Notes: a model not told the origin generated them from the sequence alone. Shown: positions 54,346 through 63,630, counted from the stretch's first letter. The stretch is 64,000 nucleotides of DNA from Mycolicibacterium sp. TUM20985 (GCF_030295745.1 NZ_AP027291.1:1240001-1304000), one strand, 5' to 3'. Numbers and translations are program-made.

Positions 54346-55038
54346 TCACAGCACGACGGAGATCTCGTCGCTGAGCCTGTAGCCCGGCGCGAGGGGGAGC
54401 GTGTCGCCGCTCCAGAACTTTCCGGGGTCGAACCAGTTCATATCCTTGTCCGTGGCGAGCAGGCCCATCTCCTGATAGGTGACGGCGACGGTCTCGGCAC
54501 AGTAGGCGGTCTCCAGTCCGACCTCGCGGCGCTCCGCCAGTTTCTTGCGGGCGGCCTTCTTCACCTGGTCGTCCAGGATGGGAATACCGCGCGTCCAGTC
54601 GGCCACCGTCGGCACCCGACCGCGAAACCATCGCGCCGTGAGCTTCGCGGTGGTGGGAAACGCGGTGCCGTCCATCCGCGCGATGACGCGCAGTAGCGCG
54701 TCCTCCTGTACGCGGCTGGCATACGGGGTCATCTGTCGCAACCAGCACCGCTGCCCGTAGGTGAGCATCCATCGTTCGACCGCTTGGCGCAGATCGTTGA
54801 GTTGCACACCTCGGTGGGTGCCACCACTCCAGAGGCACTCCAGCTTGTCGCCGAGCTCTGCGTGCCAAATCAGCGGCGGTAGGTCGTCGATCGCCACGGT
54901 CATCCCGACGTGATTGACGGGCGCGTTGGTCATGGTCTGAATGGCCCGGTCCGGTCCCGAGTCGCCGCGGAACAGCCAGATGTCGCCGGTCCGAGTTTCG
55001 GCCAGCGCGCGTTCGAGCGTCACCGTGTTCGCATTCAC
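54346..55038 (-). CDS. YiiX/YaeF-type permuted papain-like protein
   Basis: Protein of 230 aa. GDIWLFRGDSGPDRAIQTMT and NAPVNHVGMTVAID give the early His, and YCAETVAVTYQEMGLL gives the late Cys, the order seen in circularly permuted NlpC/P60 enzymes. There is no signal peptide. Family members act on amide or thioester bonds, often of lipids. GTG 55038 lies 6 nt after TAAGCT. Confidence 0.72.
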   Translation of the reverse strand: MNANTVTLERALAETRTGDIWLFRGDSGPDRAIQTMTNAPVNHVGMTVAIDDLPPLIWHAELGDKLECLWSGGTHRGVQLNDLRQAVERWMLTYGQRCWLRQMTPYASRVQEDALLRVIARMDGTAFPTTAKLTARWFRGRVPTVADWTRGIPILDDQVKKAARKKLAERREVGLETAYCAETVAVTYQEMGLLATDKDMNWFDPGKFWSGDTLPLAPGYRLSDEISVVL

Positions 55039-55044
55039 CAGGGC

Positions 55045-55050
55045 AGCTTA
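55045..55050 (-). promoter_or_regulatory. -10 box, leaderless promoter of the YiiX-type gene
   Basis: TAAGCT (minus strand) lies 6 nt before GTG 55038. Confidence 0.45.
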
Positions 55051-55064
55051 GGCAGACTAGGACC

Positions 55065-55226
55065 ATGCGAGGCATCTGGAAGTGGGTCGGGCTGGCAGGC
55101 GTCGCCGGAGTCGTCGCGGGCGGTGCGCTGGTCGCGCGCGATCAACGCAAGCGAAATGCCTACACACCCGACGACATTCGGGCGAAGCTCCATCAGCGGC
55201 TGGCGGAGTCCGAGTCGGCCGAGTAG
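55065..55226 (+). CDS. 53-aa membrane-anchored small protein
   Basis: ATG 55065 opens a 53-codon frame: MRGIWKWVGLAGVAGVVAGG as a single helix, then a charged tail RDQRKRNAYTPDDIRAKLHQ. Composition and the amphipathic tail look real. CAGACT 6 nt upstream may be its -10 box. It sits between two minus-strand genes. No family name known. Confidence 0.6.
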   Translation: MRGIWKWVGLAGVAGVVAGGALVARDQRKRNAYTPDDIRAKLHQRLAESESAE

Positions 55227-55231
55227 GCCAT

Positions 55232-56011
55232 TCACGAGGTCACGGCATACAGGCGGTGAGTGCCGCTGAAACCCTTGAGCTCGAGGTCGCGGCCCTCGTC
55301 GAAGTCGATGTCGTCGCCGACCGCGTCGCGGACGGACTCGCTCACCAGGATCTGGCCGCCGTCGGCTGCTGCGGCGACCCGGGCCGCCATGGCGACATTG
55401 CGGCCGAACAGGTCATCGCCGCGACGGACGGACTTGCCCGCATGGATGCCGATCCGCACTCGAATTCCGTTGCGCTGCTTCGTCAGTTCGCGTTGGACGT
55501 CGACGCTGCAGTCGATGGCCTGCTCCGGTTGGGCGAAGGCGATCATGAAGCCGTCGCCCTGGCTCTTGACGATGTGGCCGGAATGGCGTCTGACGTGACG
55601 GCTGACCATCTTGCCGTGTCGGTCGATCAGTCGGACCCAGGCCCGGTCGCCGATGCGTTCGTTGAGTGCGGTCGACCCCTCGATGTCGGAGAAGACGATG
55701 GCGACCCGCCCGTTCGGTGCCAGCCGCGCCAGGTCGGGCCGTTCGACCGCCGCCCAGTCGGCGAGGTCCTCGATGTTCGACCGAACGGCTGCGCCCAACC
55801 CCTCCTTGCGCAGGATGTTGGCGGTCTGCCAGACGGTCTTGACGGCCTCACGCCCGCCGGAGATCAAATTGGTGCGCGTGTCGAGCCTGCGCTGAAGTTC
55901 GGCCAGCTCGTCGTCGCGCGCGGTGACCCGTCGGCGCATCAGCAGAATGACGACGGCCTCGGTCACGGCTACGGCGATGAGGACGTAGATCGCGATCGTG
56001 GTCAACGGCAC
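55232..56011 (-). CDS. Class III adenylate/guanylate cyclase
   Basis: Protein of 259 aa, apparently syntenic with Rv1120c. One N-terminal helix ([20 protein letters not shown]) anchors it. The cyclase domain has metal Asp109 in [20 protein letters not shown] and Asp153 in [13 protein letters not shown], plus the transition-state region [15 protein letters not shown]. All key residues seem present, so it should be active. GTG 56011 has CATAAT 5 nt upstream. Confidence 0.86.
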   Translation of the reverse strand: MPLTTIAIYVLIAVAVTEAVVILLMRRRVTARDDELAELQRRLDTRTNLISGGREAVKTVWQTANILRKEGLGAAVRSNIEDLADWAAVERPDLARLAPNGRVAIVFSDIEGSTALNERIGDRAWVRLIDRHGKMVSRHVRRHSGHIVKSQGDGFMIAFAQPEQAIDCSVDVQRELTKQRNGIRVRIGIHAGKSVRRGDDLFGRNVAMAARVAAAADGGQILVSESVRDAVGDDIDFDEGRDLELKGFSGTHRLYAVTS

Positions 56012-56164
56012 GGCTCATTATGGCGGCAGGGAATCGGCCTCCGAGCCGGAGATCGAGGCTGAGAGCCCGACGACCGTGCGCAAACTCCGAATTTCATGCG
56101 GCGTGTCGGGGACAGACACGCGCGCTCGCGGGGGGAGGGGGACGGGAGGGGGAGGGGGCGGGGG

Positions 56165-59062
56165 TTACCAGCCCTCGGTGAGTACCCGGTCCAGCGTCGC
56201 GACGTAGAAGTCGGCGCCCGCGATGTCCAGGCACAGCGGCGGCTTGGTCTTGAGGATGTTCTGGCGCTCGCCGGTCGGCTGGATGACGACGCCGAGGTCG
56301 AGCATGCGGTTGCAGATAGCCGCGGTCTCCTCGGTGGCGGGCTCGAGCGTCACCTGATCGCGGACCATCTCGACGCCGAGGTAGAGGCCCATCCCGTGCA
56401 CGGTGCCGATGATCGGATGCTTCTCGCGCAGGGCCAGCAGCTCGGCCTTGAGATGTCCGCCCACCCGCGACGCGTTGCCTTGGAGATCTTCGTCGCGCAG
56501 CACGTCGAGCACGGTCATGCCGATCGCGCACGACAGCGGACTGCCGCCGGTCGACGAGAAGAAGTACCCCTGCGTGCTGAACGCCTCGGCGATCGCCCGG
56601 CTGGTGATCACCGCGCCGAGCGGATAGCCGTTGCCCGTCGACTTGGCGACCGACACGATGTCGGGCACCACCTGCTGCTGGTCGAATCCCCAGAACCATT
56701 CGCCGAGACGGCCATAGCCGACCTGGACCTCGTCGGCGACGGCGAAGCCACCGGCCTCGCGGACGGCCGCGTACACCTGCTGCAGATACCCGTCGGGTAG
56801 GGCCATGCCACCGGCGTTGCCGTACACCGATTCGCAGATGAACCCCGCAGGTGGCCGACCGGCCGCGACCAGTTCGGCGACCTTGGCCACCGCGTCGGGT
56901 GCGTACCGGACCGCGTCGGCGCCCCGGTACGTTCCGCGAAAACTATTGGGCGACTCCACCGTATGGATCCAGTCCGGTCGGGTGCTGAGTGCATTCGGGT
57001 TGTCGGCGGTCGACGTCGACACCGCATCGGTCGCGTACGTCCACCCGTGGTACGCCTCGCCGACCGCGATCACATCGCGATGACCGGATACCGCGATCGC
57101 CAGGCGCAGCGCGAGATCGCTTGCCTCCGAACCGCTATTGACCAGGAAGACGGTGTCCAACGGGTCGGGCAGCGTGGCCGCGAGACGCTCGCTGTACTCG
57201 ACGACCGCCTCGTAGTTGAACCTCGAGTTGGTGTTCAGCCTGCGCAGCTGACGGCTGGCGGCCTCGGCTATCCGGGGATGCGCATGGCCGAGCACCGCGA
57301 CGTTGTTGACCATGTCGAGGTACACCCGGCCTGCGGTGGACATCAGGTAGTGGCGGCGACCGCGCTCGATCTGCGGCGGATCGGCGTAGTAGTGCTCCTG
57401 CACCCTGGCGAAGCTTTCATCGCGACGTGCCAACAGATCTCGGGCCGCGGTATCCGCAACCTCCGGCAGACCGAGCAACGGTCGCGGGTCCCGCGACAGC
57501 GCCAGCCATCCGGGTGCCAGCTCGGCCGTCGTGAACACGGGTGCCACCGGGGCGCCGACCGGCCGCACGCTCACCGTGCTCCACGTTCCCGCGGCCAGCG
57601 TCGTAAGCGGCGCACCCGCCTCGAGTCGATCGGCGTTCGGCGCACCGCTGACGGTCAACTCGTATTCGGCGCCACGCAGCGTGAATCCGTCATCCGAGGG
57701 AAGAGACTCTCCCGACCACGGCGCCACCAACGTGACGGCCTCACGTGGCCACAGGGACAGACCGGTCGCGACGACGTCGGGCGAATCCATGCTCAGCAGC
57801 GGCGCGCGGGTCAGGTTCGGTTCACCGAAGCGGGTGACGACGAGCGACGCGCCCCCGGCGATCGCCGACCGTGCCAGATCGTCCTGAAACGACGGCACGC
57901 CAACACCTTTCACATCGGTGTCGTAGGCGTCGGAGGTGGCGGACAGGTCGAGGGTCCGCACCGACGCCGCATCCAGCCCGGGGATCAGGACACCGCGCAC
58001 GGGGGCGGCGTCGTCCGGGAAGCCGAGCTCGGCGCGGATGAGGGCCGTCATCACGTCGAGCGGCACCGAGGTGGCCTGCTCGAACATCCGAACCTCGTCA
58101 TCGGATTGGTCGGTCAGGTACTCGTTGTCGGGATCGAGGACGACCTGCTGCGCTCCGCTGACGATGAGCACGGCGGTGCGCAGCACCAGCAGCGGCCAAA
58201 GCGCATCGGCCTCGGCGACACTCAGCGGCCGTACTTCGTGAAAGGCCTTGATACCCGGCAAGATCGACGTCGGTCCGGCACCAGGGTGGCCCAGCACCGA
58301 CGACAGCGTGATGGCGGCCTCGGAGACCGCCCAGGTGTCCGAGAGGTCGCCGAAGTCGATGATCCCATCCGGGCGCCGCGGCCTACCGGAGGCGACGACG
58401 TTGGCATCGGTCAGATCGAGATGCACGGCCTGGCAGGGCAGTTCGTCGGTCAGCGGAGCGATCCGGGCCCAGGCGTCGTCGGCGACGGTGAGAAGCCGGT
58501 CGCGTTCAGCTGGGTCCTCGACGTGCGCGACGAGGTGGTGCACGACGTCGTTGCCGTACCGAAGGTCCCATTGTAGTGCGCGGTCCAGGCCCGCATGCCG
58601 GAAGTCGGCCAGCGCACGGCTCACCCGGCCAGCCAGCGCGCCCATCCCCGCGACGACCGCGGGCGCCAGGTAGCCCGCGTCGACGAGCGTCCCGCCGGAC
58701 AGGAACTGCAGCAGCCGGACGTGGACGGTCCCGACCAGCAGATCGTCGACGGCCGTGGACACGTCGCCCGCGAGGTTCGGCAGTGGCACCGCCACCCGCA
58801 GCGTCGGGTCCGCCTCGGCGATCGCGACGGCCGCAGCGTCCTGCGCCGCGAGTTCGACCGCGGTGAACGCGGGGTTGGCGATCTTGAGGACGCCGAGCAG
58901 TCGCTCCTCGGCGTCGTACACGAGGAAGTTCTTGTCCTGGTTGCTTCCCAGCGATTCCGTCCGCGCGGTGAGGCCGTAGTGCGTCGACAGCAGCTGTTGG
59001 GCCTGAGCCTCGGTCACCTGGGGAGCCGGCAGCTCGGGCTGGTCGAGGAAGTTGAATCCCAT
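56165..59062 (-). CDS. APH-type kinase fused to class III aminotransferase-like phospholyase
   Basis: Protein of 965 aa. Residues 1-330 are an aminoglycoside/choline-kinase-like domain (VHLDLTDANVVASG; DGIIDFGDLSD). A beta-rich linker of about 200 residues (peptidase M23-like in related fusions) follows. From about 540 comes a class III PLP domain: MVNNVAVLGHAHPRIAEAA, NSGSEASDLALRLA, ADEVQVGYGRLGEWFW and PLP lysine in VAKSTGNGYPLG. The pair of activities fits phosphorylation of an amino alcohol such as ethanolamine or hydroxylysine, then phosphate elimination. It follows the hydrolase gene by 8 bp. Confidence 0.83.
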   Translation of the reverse strand: MGFNFLDQPELPAPQVTEAQAQQLLSTHYGLTARTESLGSNQDKNFLVYDAEERLLGVLKIANPAFTAVELAAQDAAAVAIAEADPTLRVAVPLPNLAGDVSTAVDDLLVGTVHVRLLQFLSGGTLVDAGYLAPAVVAGMGALAGRVSRALADFRHAGLDRALQWDLRYGNDVVHHLVAHVEDPAERDRLLTVADDAWARIAPLTDELPCQAVHLDLTDANVVASGRPRRPDGIIDFGDLSDTWAVSEAAITLSSVLGHPGAGPTSILPGIKAFHEVRPLSVAEADALWPLLVLRTAVLIVSGAQQVVLDPDNEYLTDQSDDEVRMFEQATSVPLDVMTALIRAELGFPDDAAPVRGVLIPGLDAASVRTLDLSATSDAYDTDVKGVGVPSFQDDLARSAIAGGASLVVTRFGEPNLTRAPLLSMDSPDVVATGLSLWPREAVTLVAPWSGESLPSDDGFTLRGAEYELTVSGAPNADRLEAGAPLTTLAAGTWSTVSVRPVGAPVAPVFTTAELAPGWLALSRDPRPLLGLPEVADTAARDLLARRDESFARVQEHYYADPPQIERGRRHYLMSTAGRVYLDMVNNVAVLGHAHPRIAEAASRQLRRLNTNSRFNYEAVVEYSERLAATLPDPLDTVFLVNSGSEASDLALRLAIAVSGHRDVIAVGEAYHGWTYATDAVSTSTADNPNALSTRPDWIHTVESPNSFRGTYRGADAVRYAPDAVAKVAELVAAGRPPAGFICESVYGNAGGMALPDGYLQQVYAAVREAGGFAVADEVQVGYGRLGEWFWGFDQQQVVPDIVSVAKSTGNGYPLGAVITSRAIAEAFSTQGYFFSSTGGSPLSCAIGMTVLDVLRDEDLQGNASRVGGHLKAELLALREKHPIIGTVHGMGLYLGVEMVRDQVTLEPATEETAAICNRMLDLGVVIQPTGERQNILKTKPPLCLDIAGADFYVATLDRVLTEGW

Positions 59063-59070
59063 GGTGCTGC

Positions 59071-59937
59071 TCAGCGATTCACGAAGCCGACGACGACTTC
59101 GGTGAAGGCGTCGTTGTCGTCACCCGCCGCGGTATGACCGGCGTCGGACAGTTCGACGAACTCCGCGCGCGGCACCTTGGAGAGGAAGTCCCGCACGCCT
59201 TCTTCGCTCACCACGTCGGACAGCTTGCCGCGGATCAACAGAATCGGGATGTCGAGGTTGATGGCGGCCTGCTCGAGCATGTCCATCCGCACGAACGGAT
59301 CGTCGGCCGGCTTGGTGAGGAACGCCGGATCCCAGTGCCAGTACCAACGGCCGTCGCGCAGTCGCAGGTTCTTCTTCAGTCCCTCGGGACTACGCGGCTT
59401 CGGGCGGTGCGGCAGGTAGGCCGAGACCGCCTCGGCGGCCTGCTCGAGCGATTCGAAGCCGTCGACGCCGCTGAACATGAAGTCGCGGATGCGGGCGCTG
59501 CCGTCCTTCTCGAAGCGTGGCACGACGTCGACCAGCACCAGTTTGGTGACCAGCTCGGCGCCGGCCTCGTGCGCGGCCAGGATGCCGGTGAGGCCGCCCA
59601 TGCTCGCGCCGATCAGCACCGTCCGCTTGCCGATCTGGTAGAGCACCTGTTGGGTGTCGGCGCACAGCGCCTCCACCGAGTAGTTCGCCGTCGGCGAGCG
59701 GTCGCTGTCCCCGTGGCCGCGGCTGTCCAGCGCCACGACGTGGAAACCGTCGTCGGCGAGGATCTGGCCGGTGTTCTTCCAGGAGTGCCGGTTCTGGCCG
59801 CCGCCGTGCAGCATCAGGATCGCCGGCCGCCCGTCAGCCTCGCCATCACGGTTCCACTCGTCGGCGACCAGCGCGAGGTCGTCCATGCCGCGGAACTCAA
59901 CGGTCGTCGATGTGCTGTTCGCCTCGCTAATGGACAT
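59071..59937 (-). CDS. Alpha/beta hydrolase, BpoB-like
   Basis: Protein of 288 aa. Oxyanion segment LMLHGGGQNRHSW, nucleophile elbow VLIGASMGGLTGIL, acid in LLIRGKLSDVV and His in LSDAGHTAAGDD. Similar in place and type to Rv1123c (bpoB, a non-haem peroxidase-like hydrolase). ATG 59937 lies 6 nt after TAACGT; a GTG one codon earlier is possible. Operon with the kinase/aminotransferase fusion. Confidence 0.82.
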   Translation of the reverse strand: MSISEANSTSTTVEFRGMDDLALVADEWNRDGEADGRPAILMLHGGGQNRHSWKNTGQILADDGFHVVALDSRGHGDSDRSPTANYSVEALCADTQQVLYQIGKRTVLIGASMGGLTGILAAHEAGAELVTKLVLVDVVPRFEKDGSARIRDFMFSGVDGFESLEQAAEAVSAYLPHRPKPRSPEGLKKNLRLRDGRWYWHWDPAFLTKPADDPFVRMDMLEQAAINLDIPILLIRGKLSDVVSEEGVRDFLSKVPRAEFVELSDAGHTAAGDDNDAFTEVVVGFVNR

Positions 59938-59943
59938 CACCGC

Positions 59944-59949
59944 ACGTTA
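59944..59949 (-). promoter_or_regulatory. -10 box, leaderless promoter of the BpoB-like hydrolase operon
   Basis: TAACGT (minus strand) lies 6 nt before ATG 59937. Confidence 0.45.
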
Positions 59950-60054
59950 CCCAGGCCAAGATCGGTCGCCGACGCGGGCCTCGTGATGACGATGAGTTTG
60001 GCCGCGACGGCGGGTCTGACCTCTTGACACACCCGATGAAGGAGGCCATGACTC

Positions 60055-60528
60055 ATGCCATCGATCACGCCAGCGCTCTGGTTCGATCACGAACTCGAAG
60101 ACGCCGCGGAGTTCTACGCGTCGGTGTTCCCCAACTCGTCGATCGAGGGCTACCAGCGCTACTCCGAAGCGGGACCCGGTACGCCCGGTGAGGTGGTCTC
60201 CGGCACATTCGTGCTCGACGGCCAGCGCTTCGTCGGCATCAACGGCGGACCGCAGTTCCCGTTCACCGAGGCCGTGGGGTTCATGGTGCGGTGCGTCGAC
60301 CAGGCCGAGGTCGACTACTACTGGCACCGGCTCGTCGACGGCGGCGTCGAGTCGCAGTGCGGTTGGCTGAAGGACCGCTTCGGGCTCAGCTGGCAGGTCA
60401 TCCCCGAGCGGTTGTTCGAGCTCATCGGTGATAGCGTTCCCGCCCGTGCCACGGCCGCGACCAAGGCGATGCTCGGCATGCGGCGGATCGTGATCGCTGA
60501 TTTGGAGGCCGCCGTGCGGGACGCCTGA
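60055..60528 (+). CDS. VOC-superfamily (PhnB-like) protein
   Basis: Protein of 157 aa of the 3-demethylubiquinone methyltransferase-like group of glyoxalase/bleomycin-resistance folds: ITPALWFDHELEDAAEFYAS, VFPNSSIEGYQRYSEAGPG, then CGWLKDRFGLSWQVIPERL. Despite the family name no methyltransferase motif exists. GAAGGAGG lies 8 nt before ATG 60055. Confidence 0.85.
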   Translation: MPSITPALWFDHELEDAAEFYASVFPNSSIEGYQRYSEAGPGTPGEVVSGTFVLDGQRFVGINGGPQFPFTEAVGFMVRCVDQAEVDYYWHRLVDGGVESQCGWLKDRFGLSWQVIPERLFELIGDSVPARATAATKAMLGMRRIVIADLEAAVRDA

Positions 60529-60654
60529 TTTGCGGGGGGCACCCGCGCCGACCCGCGGCCGCCGGAGACCTCCCAGGTGGCGGCACGTACGTTGGACCGC
60601 ACGATCACGTCCACACCGGGCCCGACCAGGCCGAAGTGCCCCCGAGGAGCAACC

Positions 60655-61323
60655 ATGGCAGACGACGACGCTGCCCCCTCCGCGCCGCTCGAACCGGCGT
60701 CGACGGTCGACGAGGTGGATTCCGAGGTCGACGAGAGCGACGAGGTCGATGAGAGCGACGAGTCCGACGAGGGCGCCGTGTTGGAGAGCGATGTCGTCGA
60801 AAGCGATGAGGCCGACGAGCCTGCCCCGCCCCGTGCGATCTCGCACGTCCGGCTTGGGCTCATCGCCGGACTGGTCGCCGTGCTGGTGCTGGGCGGACTG
60901 ACCGGGTGGCTCGGCTACCGGGCCAATGAGTCCAGGCACCTCGAGCAGCAGCGGCTGACGTTCCTCGAAGTCGGACGCCAGGGCGCGATCAACCTGACCA
61001 CGCTCGACTACGAGAACATCGACGGTGACGTGCAGCGCATCCTGGACTCCGCGACGGGAACGTTCTACGACGACTTCCAGAAGCGCGCACCCGCGTTCGC
61101 CGACGTCGTCAGGCAGGTCAGGTCGAAGTCGGTCGGCGAGGTGACCGAGGCGGCGATCGAACTCGGTGACACCGGAACCCAGGCGGAGGTGCTGGTGGCC
61201 GTCACCGTGAAGTCGGAGATCGCGGGCCAGCCCGAACAGCAGCCGCGCGCCTGGCGGATGCGCATCTTGGTGCAGAAGGTCCAGGATGACACCAAGGTGT
61301 CCAACGTGGAGTTCGTGGCATGA
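60655..61323 (+). CDS. Mce-associated membrane protein 1
   Basis: Protein of 222 aa. A long acidic start (DEVDSEVDESDEVDESDESD) is followed by one helix (LGLIAGLVAVLVLGGLTGWLG) and an outside domain with RQGAINLTTLDYENIDGDVQ, the hallmark of Mce-associated proteins. GAGGAG precedes ATG 60655. Its stop overlaps the next ATG (ATGA). No mce operon is in the window, so this is an orphan pair. Confidence 0.85.
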   Translation: MADDDAAPSAPLEPASTVDEVDSEVDESDEVDESDESDEGAVLESDVVESDEADEPAPPRAISHVRLGLIAGLVAVLVLGGLTGWLGYRANESRHLEQQRLTFLEVGRQGAINLTTLDYENIDGDVQRILDSATGTFYDDFQKRAPAFADVVRQVRSKSVGEVTEAAIELGDTGTQAEVLVAVTVKSEIAGQPEQQPRAWRMRILVQKVQDDTKVSNVEFVA

Positions 61324-61901
61324 CCGATCCCAGCGAAGAGAAGAGCGAAGAGACGACGGACGCGGTGGTCGAGCCGGTCGTCGACGAGCCGGACGTGACC
61401 CCGGAGTTGCGCTCGCGAATCGACTGGACCAGGGTCGCGGCGTACGGGCTGCTTCCCGCTCTGGCGCTGATCCTGGCCATGGCCGCGGGATACCTGAAGT
61501 ACGTGGACAATTCGGTGCGCGAGAGTGCCACGGCCCGCGCCGAGTCCGTGCGCGCGGCGACCGAGGGCACGATCTCGCTGTTGTCCTACACGCCGGACGA
61601 GGTCGAGCGGCAACTCAACGACGCACGCGGTCTGCTCACCGGTGAGTTCCTCGAGTCGTACACGTCGCTGATCAACCAGGTCGTGATCCCCGGGGCGAAG
61701 CAGCAGCAGATCTCCGCGACGGCAACGGTTCCCAAGGCGGGATCGGTCTCTGCGGACGCCGACGAGGCCGTCGTCCTGGTGTTCGTCAACCAGGCGGTGA
61801 CTGTCGGTGCGGCTGCGCCGACCAGTTCGGCCTCCAGTGTCCAGGTCACACTGGTGAAGACCGGCGGCAAGTGGCTGATCTCCGAGTTCACTCCGGTCTA
61901 G
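61320..61901 (+). CDS. Mce-associated membrane protein 2
   Basis: Protein of 193 aa, partner of the previous gene. One helix (AAYGLLPALALILAMAAGYL) and the domain with AATEGTISLLSYTPDEVERQ and GEFLESYTSLINQVVIPGAK. The overlapping start suggests a co-translated pair, which may stabilise an Mce lipid transporter encoded elsewhere. Confidence 0.85.
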   Translation: MTDPSEEKSEETTDAVVEPVVDEPDVTPELRSRIDWTRVAAYGLLPALALILAMAAGYLKYVDNSVRESATARAESVRAATEGTISLLSYTPDEVERQLNDARGLLTGEFLESYTSLINQVVIPGAKQQQISATATVPKAGSVSADADEAVVLVFVNQAVTVGAAAPTSSASSVQVTLVKTGGKWLISEFTPV

Positions 61902-61910
61902 GCGGCGTGC

Positions 61911-62810
61911 ATGAGTGAACCTCGCTGGCTCGACGTCCCCACCCCCGACGTGCACCTGCGAGCACTGTCCTGGGGGCCGGATGACGCGCCGATTGCGTTG
62001 TGTCTGCACGGCTTTCCCGACACCGCCCATGGCTGGCGCAAGGTGGCGCCCCGGCTCGTCGACGCGGGCTGGCGGGTCGTCGCGCCGTTCATGCGCGGTT
62101 ACGCGCCGTCATCGACGTCGACCGACGGCAGCTATCACGTCGGCGCCCTGATGGACGATGCGTTGCGCGTTCTCGAGGCGGCCGGCCCGACCGGTCGCGA
62201 CGTGCTCATCGGACACGACTGGGGAGCGATCGCGGGGTCGGGTCTGGCGGCGATGCCCGACAGCCCGTTCGCCAAGGCCGTCATCATGTCGGTGCCGCCC
62301 GCCGCGACGTTCCGCGGCAAGGTGCCGCACGCCGGCGGTCTGCTTGCGCAACTGCCCCGCCAGCTGCTCCGGAGCTGGTACATCATGTACTTCCAATTGC
62401 CAGCGCTCCCAGAGCGTTCCGCGTCGTGGGTGGTGCCGCGACTGTGGCGGCAGTGGTCACCGTCCTACGACGCGGTGGAGGACGTGGCGCTGGTGCTCGA
62501 TGCGATCGGCGCTCCGGGGAATTGGCGCGCGGCTCTGGGCTACTACCGGGCGACCATCCGCGGTAGCAAACCACCGGTGCGCTACGCCGAGCTACACGAG
62601 CACTGGCTCTCGCCGCTGCGGTTGCCCACGCTGTACCTTCACGGTGCCGACGACGGTTGCGCCTCGGCCGCCTACACGCGATGGGTGGAGCCCGGGCTGC
62701 CGCCGGGCAGCCGCGCCGAGATCATCGACGGTGCAGGGCATTTCATGCAGCTGGAGCAGCCTGTCGACGTCGCGCGCGCGATCGTCGACTTCATCGGTGG
62801 ACGGGACTAG
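61911..62810 (+). CDS. Epoxide hydrolase-type alpha/beta hydrolase
   Basis: Protein of 299 aa. CLHGFPDTAHGW and LIGHDWGAIAG place an Asp (Asp103) at the nucleophile elbow, as in epoxide hydrolases and dehalogenases. The His is in IDGAGHFMQLEQP. It may correspond to ephC (Rv1124), judged by place and type only. ATG 61911 is 9 bp after the Mce-associated pair. Its last bases overlap the convergent SDR gene. Confidence 0.83.
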   Translation: MSEPRWLDVPTPDVHLRALSWGPDDAPIALCLHGFPDTAHGWRKVAPRLVDAGWRVVAPFMRGYAPSSTSTDGSYHVGALMDDALRVLEAAGPTGRDVLIGHDWGAIAGSGLAAMPDSPFAKAVIMSVPPAATFRGKVPHAGGLLAQLPRQLLRSWYIMYFQLPALPERSASWVVPRLWRQWSPSYDAVEDVALVLDAIGAPGNWRAALGYYRATIRGSKPPVRYAELHEHWLSPLRLPTLYLHGADDGCASAAYTRWVEPGLPPGSRAEIIDGAGHFMQLEQPVDVARAIVDFIGGRD

Positions 62811-63607
62811 CCCTTCTTCAGGGCGGGATGGCTGCGCGCCAGGATGGGCAGCAACAGCCGCCGCGGAAGGATCTTGAAGGCGGCCGCACCGACCCTGTTG
62901 AAGACGCCGGGAATGATCACCGTCTTGCCGGCGGCCAGCCCGTCGACCGCCGCCGAGGCGACGTCGGCGGCACTGACCCACATCGGCTTCGGCAGGGCCG
63001 CCTCGGCGTCCGCGTCGGAGATCCCCGCCGCCGCACCGAATTCCGTCTTCACCGGGCCTGGGCAGAGCGTCGCGGCGACGACGCCGGTGCCCTGCAGTTC
63101 CTGCCCGAGCGACTGGGTGTAGGACAGCACGAATGCCTTCGCCGCGCCGTACGCCGCCTGTCCCGGGACCGGTCCGAACGCCCCGACCGAGGCGACGTTG
63201 AGCACGGCGCCACGGCCGCGGGACACCATCCCCGGCACGAAACGACTGCACAGATCGGCCACGGCGGCGACGTCGACCTCGACGAGGTTGAGCTCGGCCA
63301 CCGGATCCGACGTAGCGACGGGGCCGGACGTGCCCAGCCCCGCGTTGTTGACCAGGACGTCGACGACGAGGCCGAGGTCGGCCACCCGGTCGGGCAGGGC
63401 GGCGCGGTCGTCGGCCTTGGAGAGGTCGGCGGCCAGCACGTCGGCTGAGCCGAGCGACGCGGCCAGGGCCTGCAGCTTGTCGGCTCGACGGGCCACCAGC
63501 ACCACGTGGCGACCGCGCCGATCGAACTCCCTGGCGATCTCCTCGCCGATACCGGATGAGGCGCCGGTGACGAGCACGGTCCCGTTGACACTCGCCGCTG
63601 GAAGCAT
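62807..63607 (-). CDS. Short-chain dehydrogenase
   Basis: Classical SDR of 266 aa: VLVTGASSGIGEEIAREF, VNNAGLGTSG, NVASVGAFGPVPGQ and the AAYGAAKAF catalytic block (Tyr and Lys). Substrate unknown. ATG 63607 lies 6 nt after TAGGCT. That box overlaps the -10 of the divergent gene by two bases. Confidence 0.86.
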   Translation of the reverse strand: MLPAASVNGTVLVTGASSGIGEEIAREFDRRGRHVVLVARRADKLQALAASLGSADVLAADLSKADDRAALPDRVADLGLVVDVLVNNAGLGTSGPVATSDPVAELNLVEVDVAAVADLCSRFVPGMVSRGRGAVLNVASVGAFGPVPGQAAYGAAKAFVLSYTQSLGQELQGTGVVAATLCPGPVKTEFGAAAGISDADAEAALPKPMWVSAADVASAAVDGLAAGKTVIIPGVFNRVGAAAFKILPRRLLLPILARSHPALKKG

Positions 63608-63613
63608 GCCGGC

Positions 63614-63619
63614 AGCCTA
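63614..63619 (-). promoter_or_regulatory. -10 box of the SDR gene, overlapping a divergent -10
   Basis: TAGGCT (minus strand) lies 6 nt before ATG 63607. Bases 63618-63619 are also the first two of the plus-strand box. Confidence 0.6.
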
Positions 63620-63623
63620 GCCT
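63618..63623 (+). promoter_or_regulatory. -10 box of the WS/DGAT gene, overlapping a divergent -10
   Basis: TAGCCT lies 7 nt before ATG 63631. Confidence 0.6.
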
Positions 63624-63630
63624 TGGGCGC

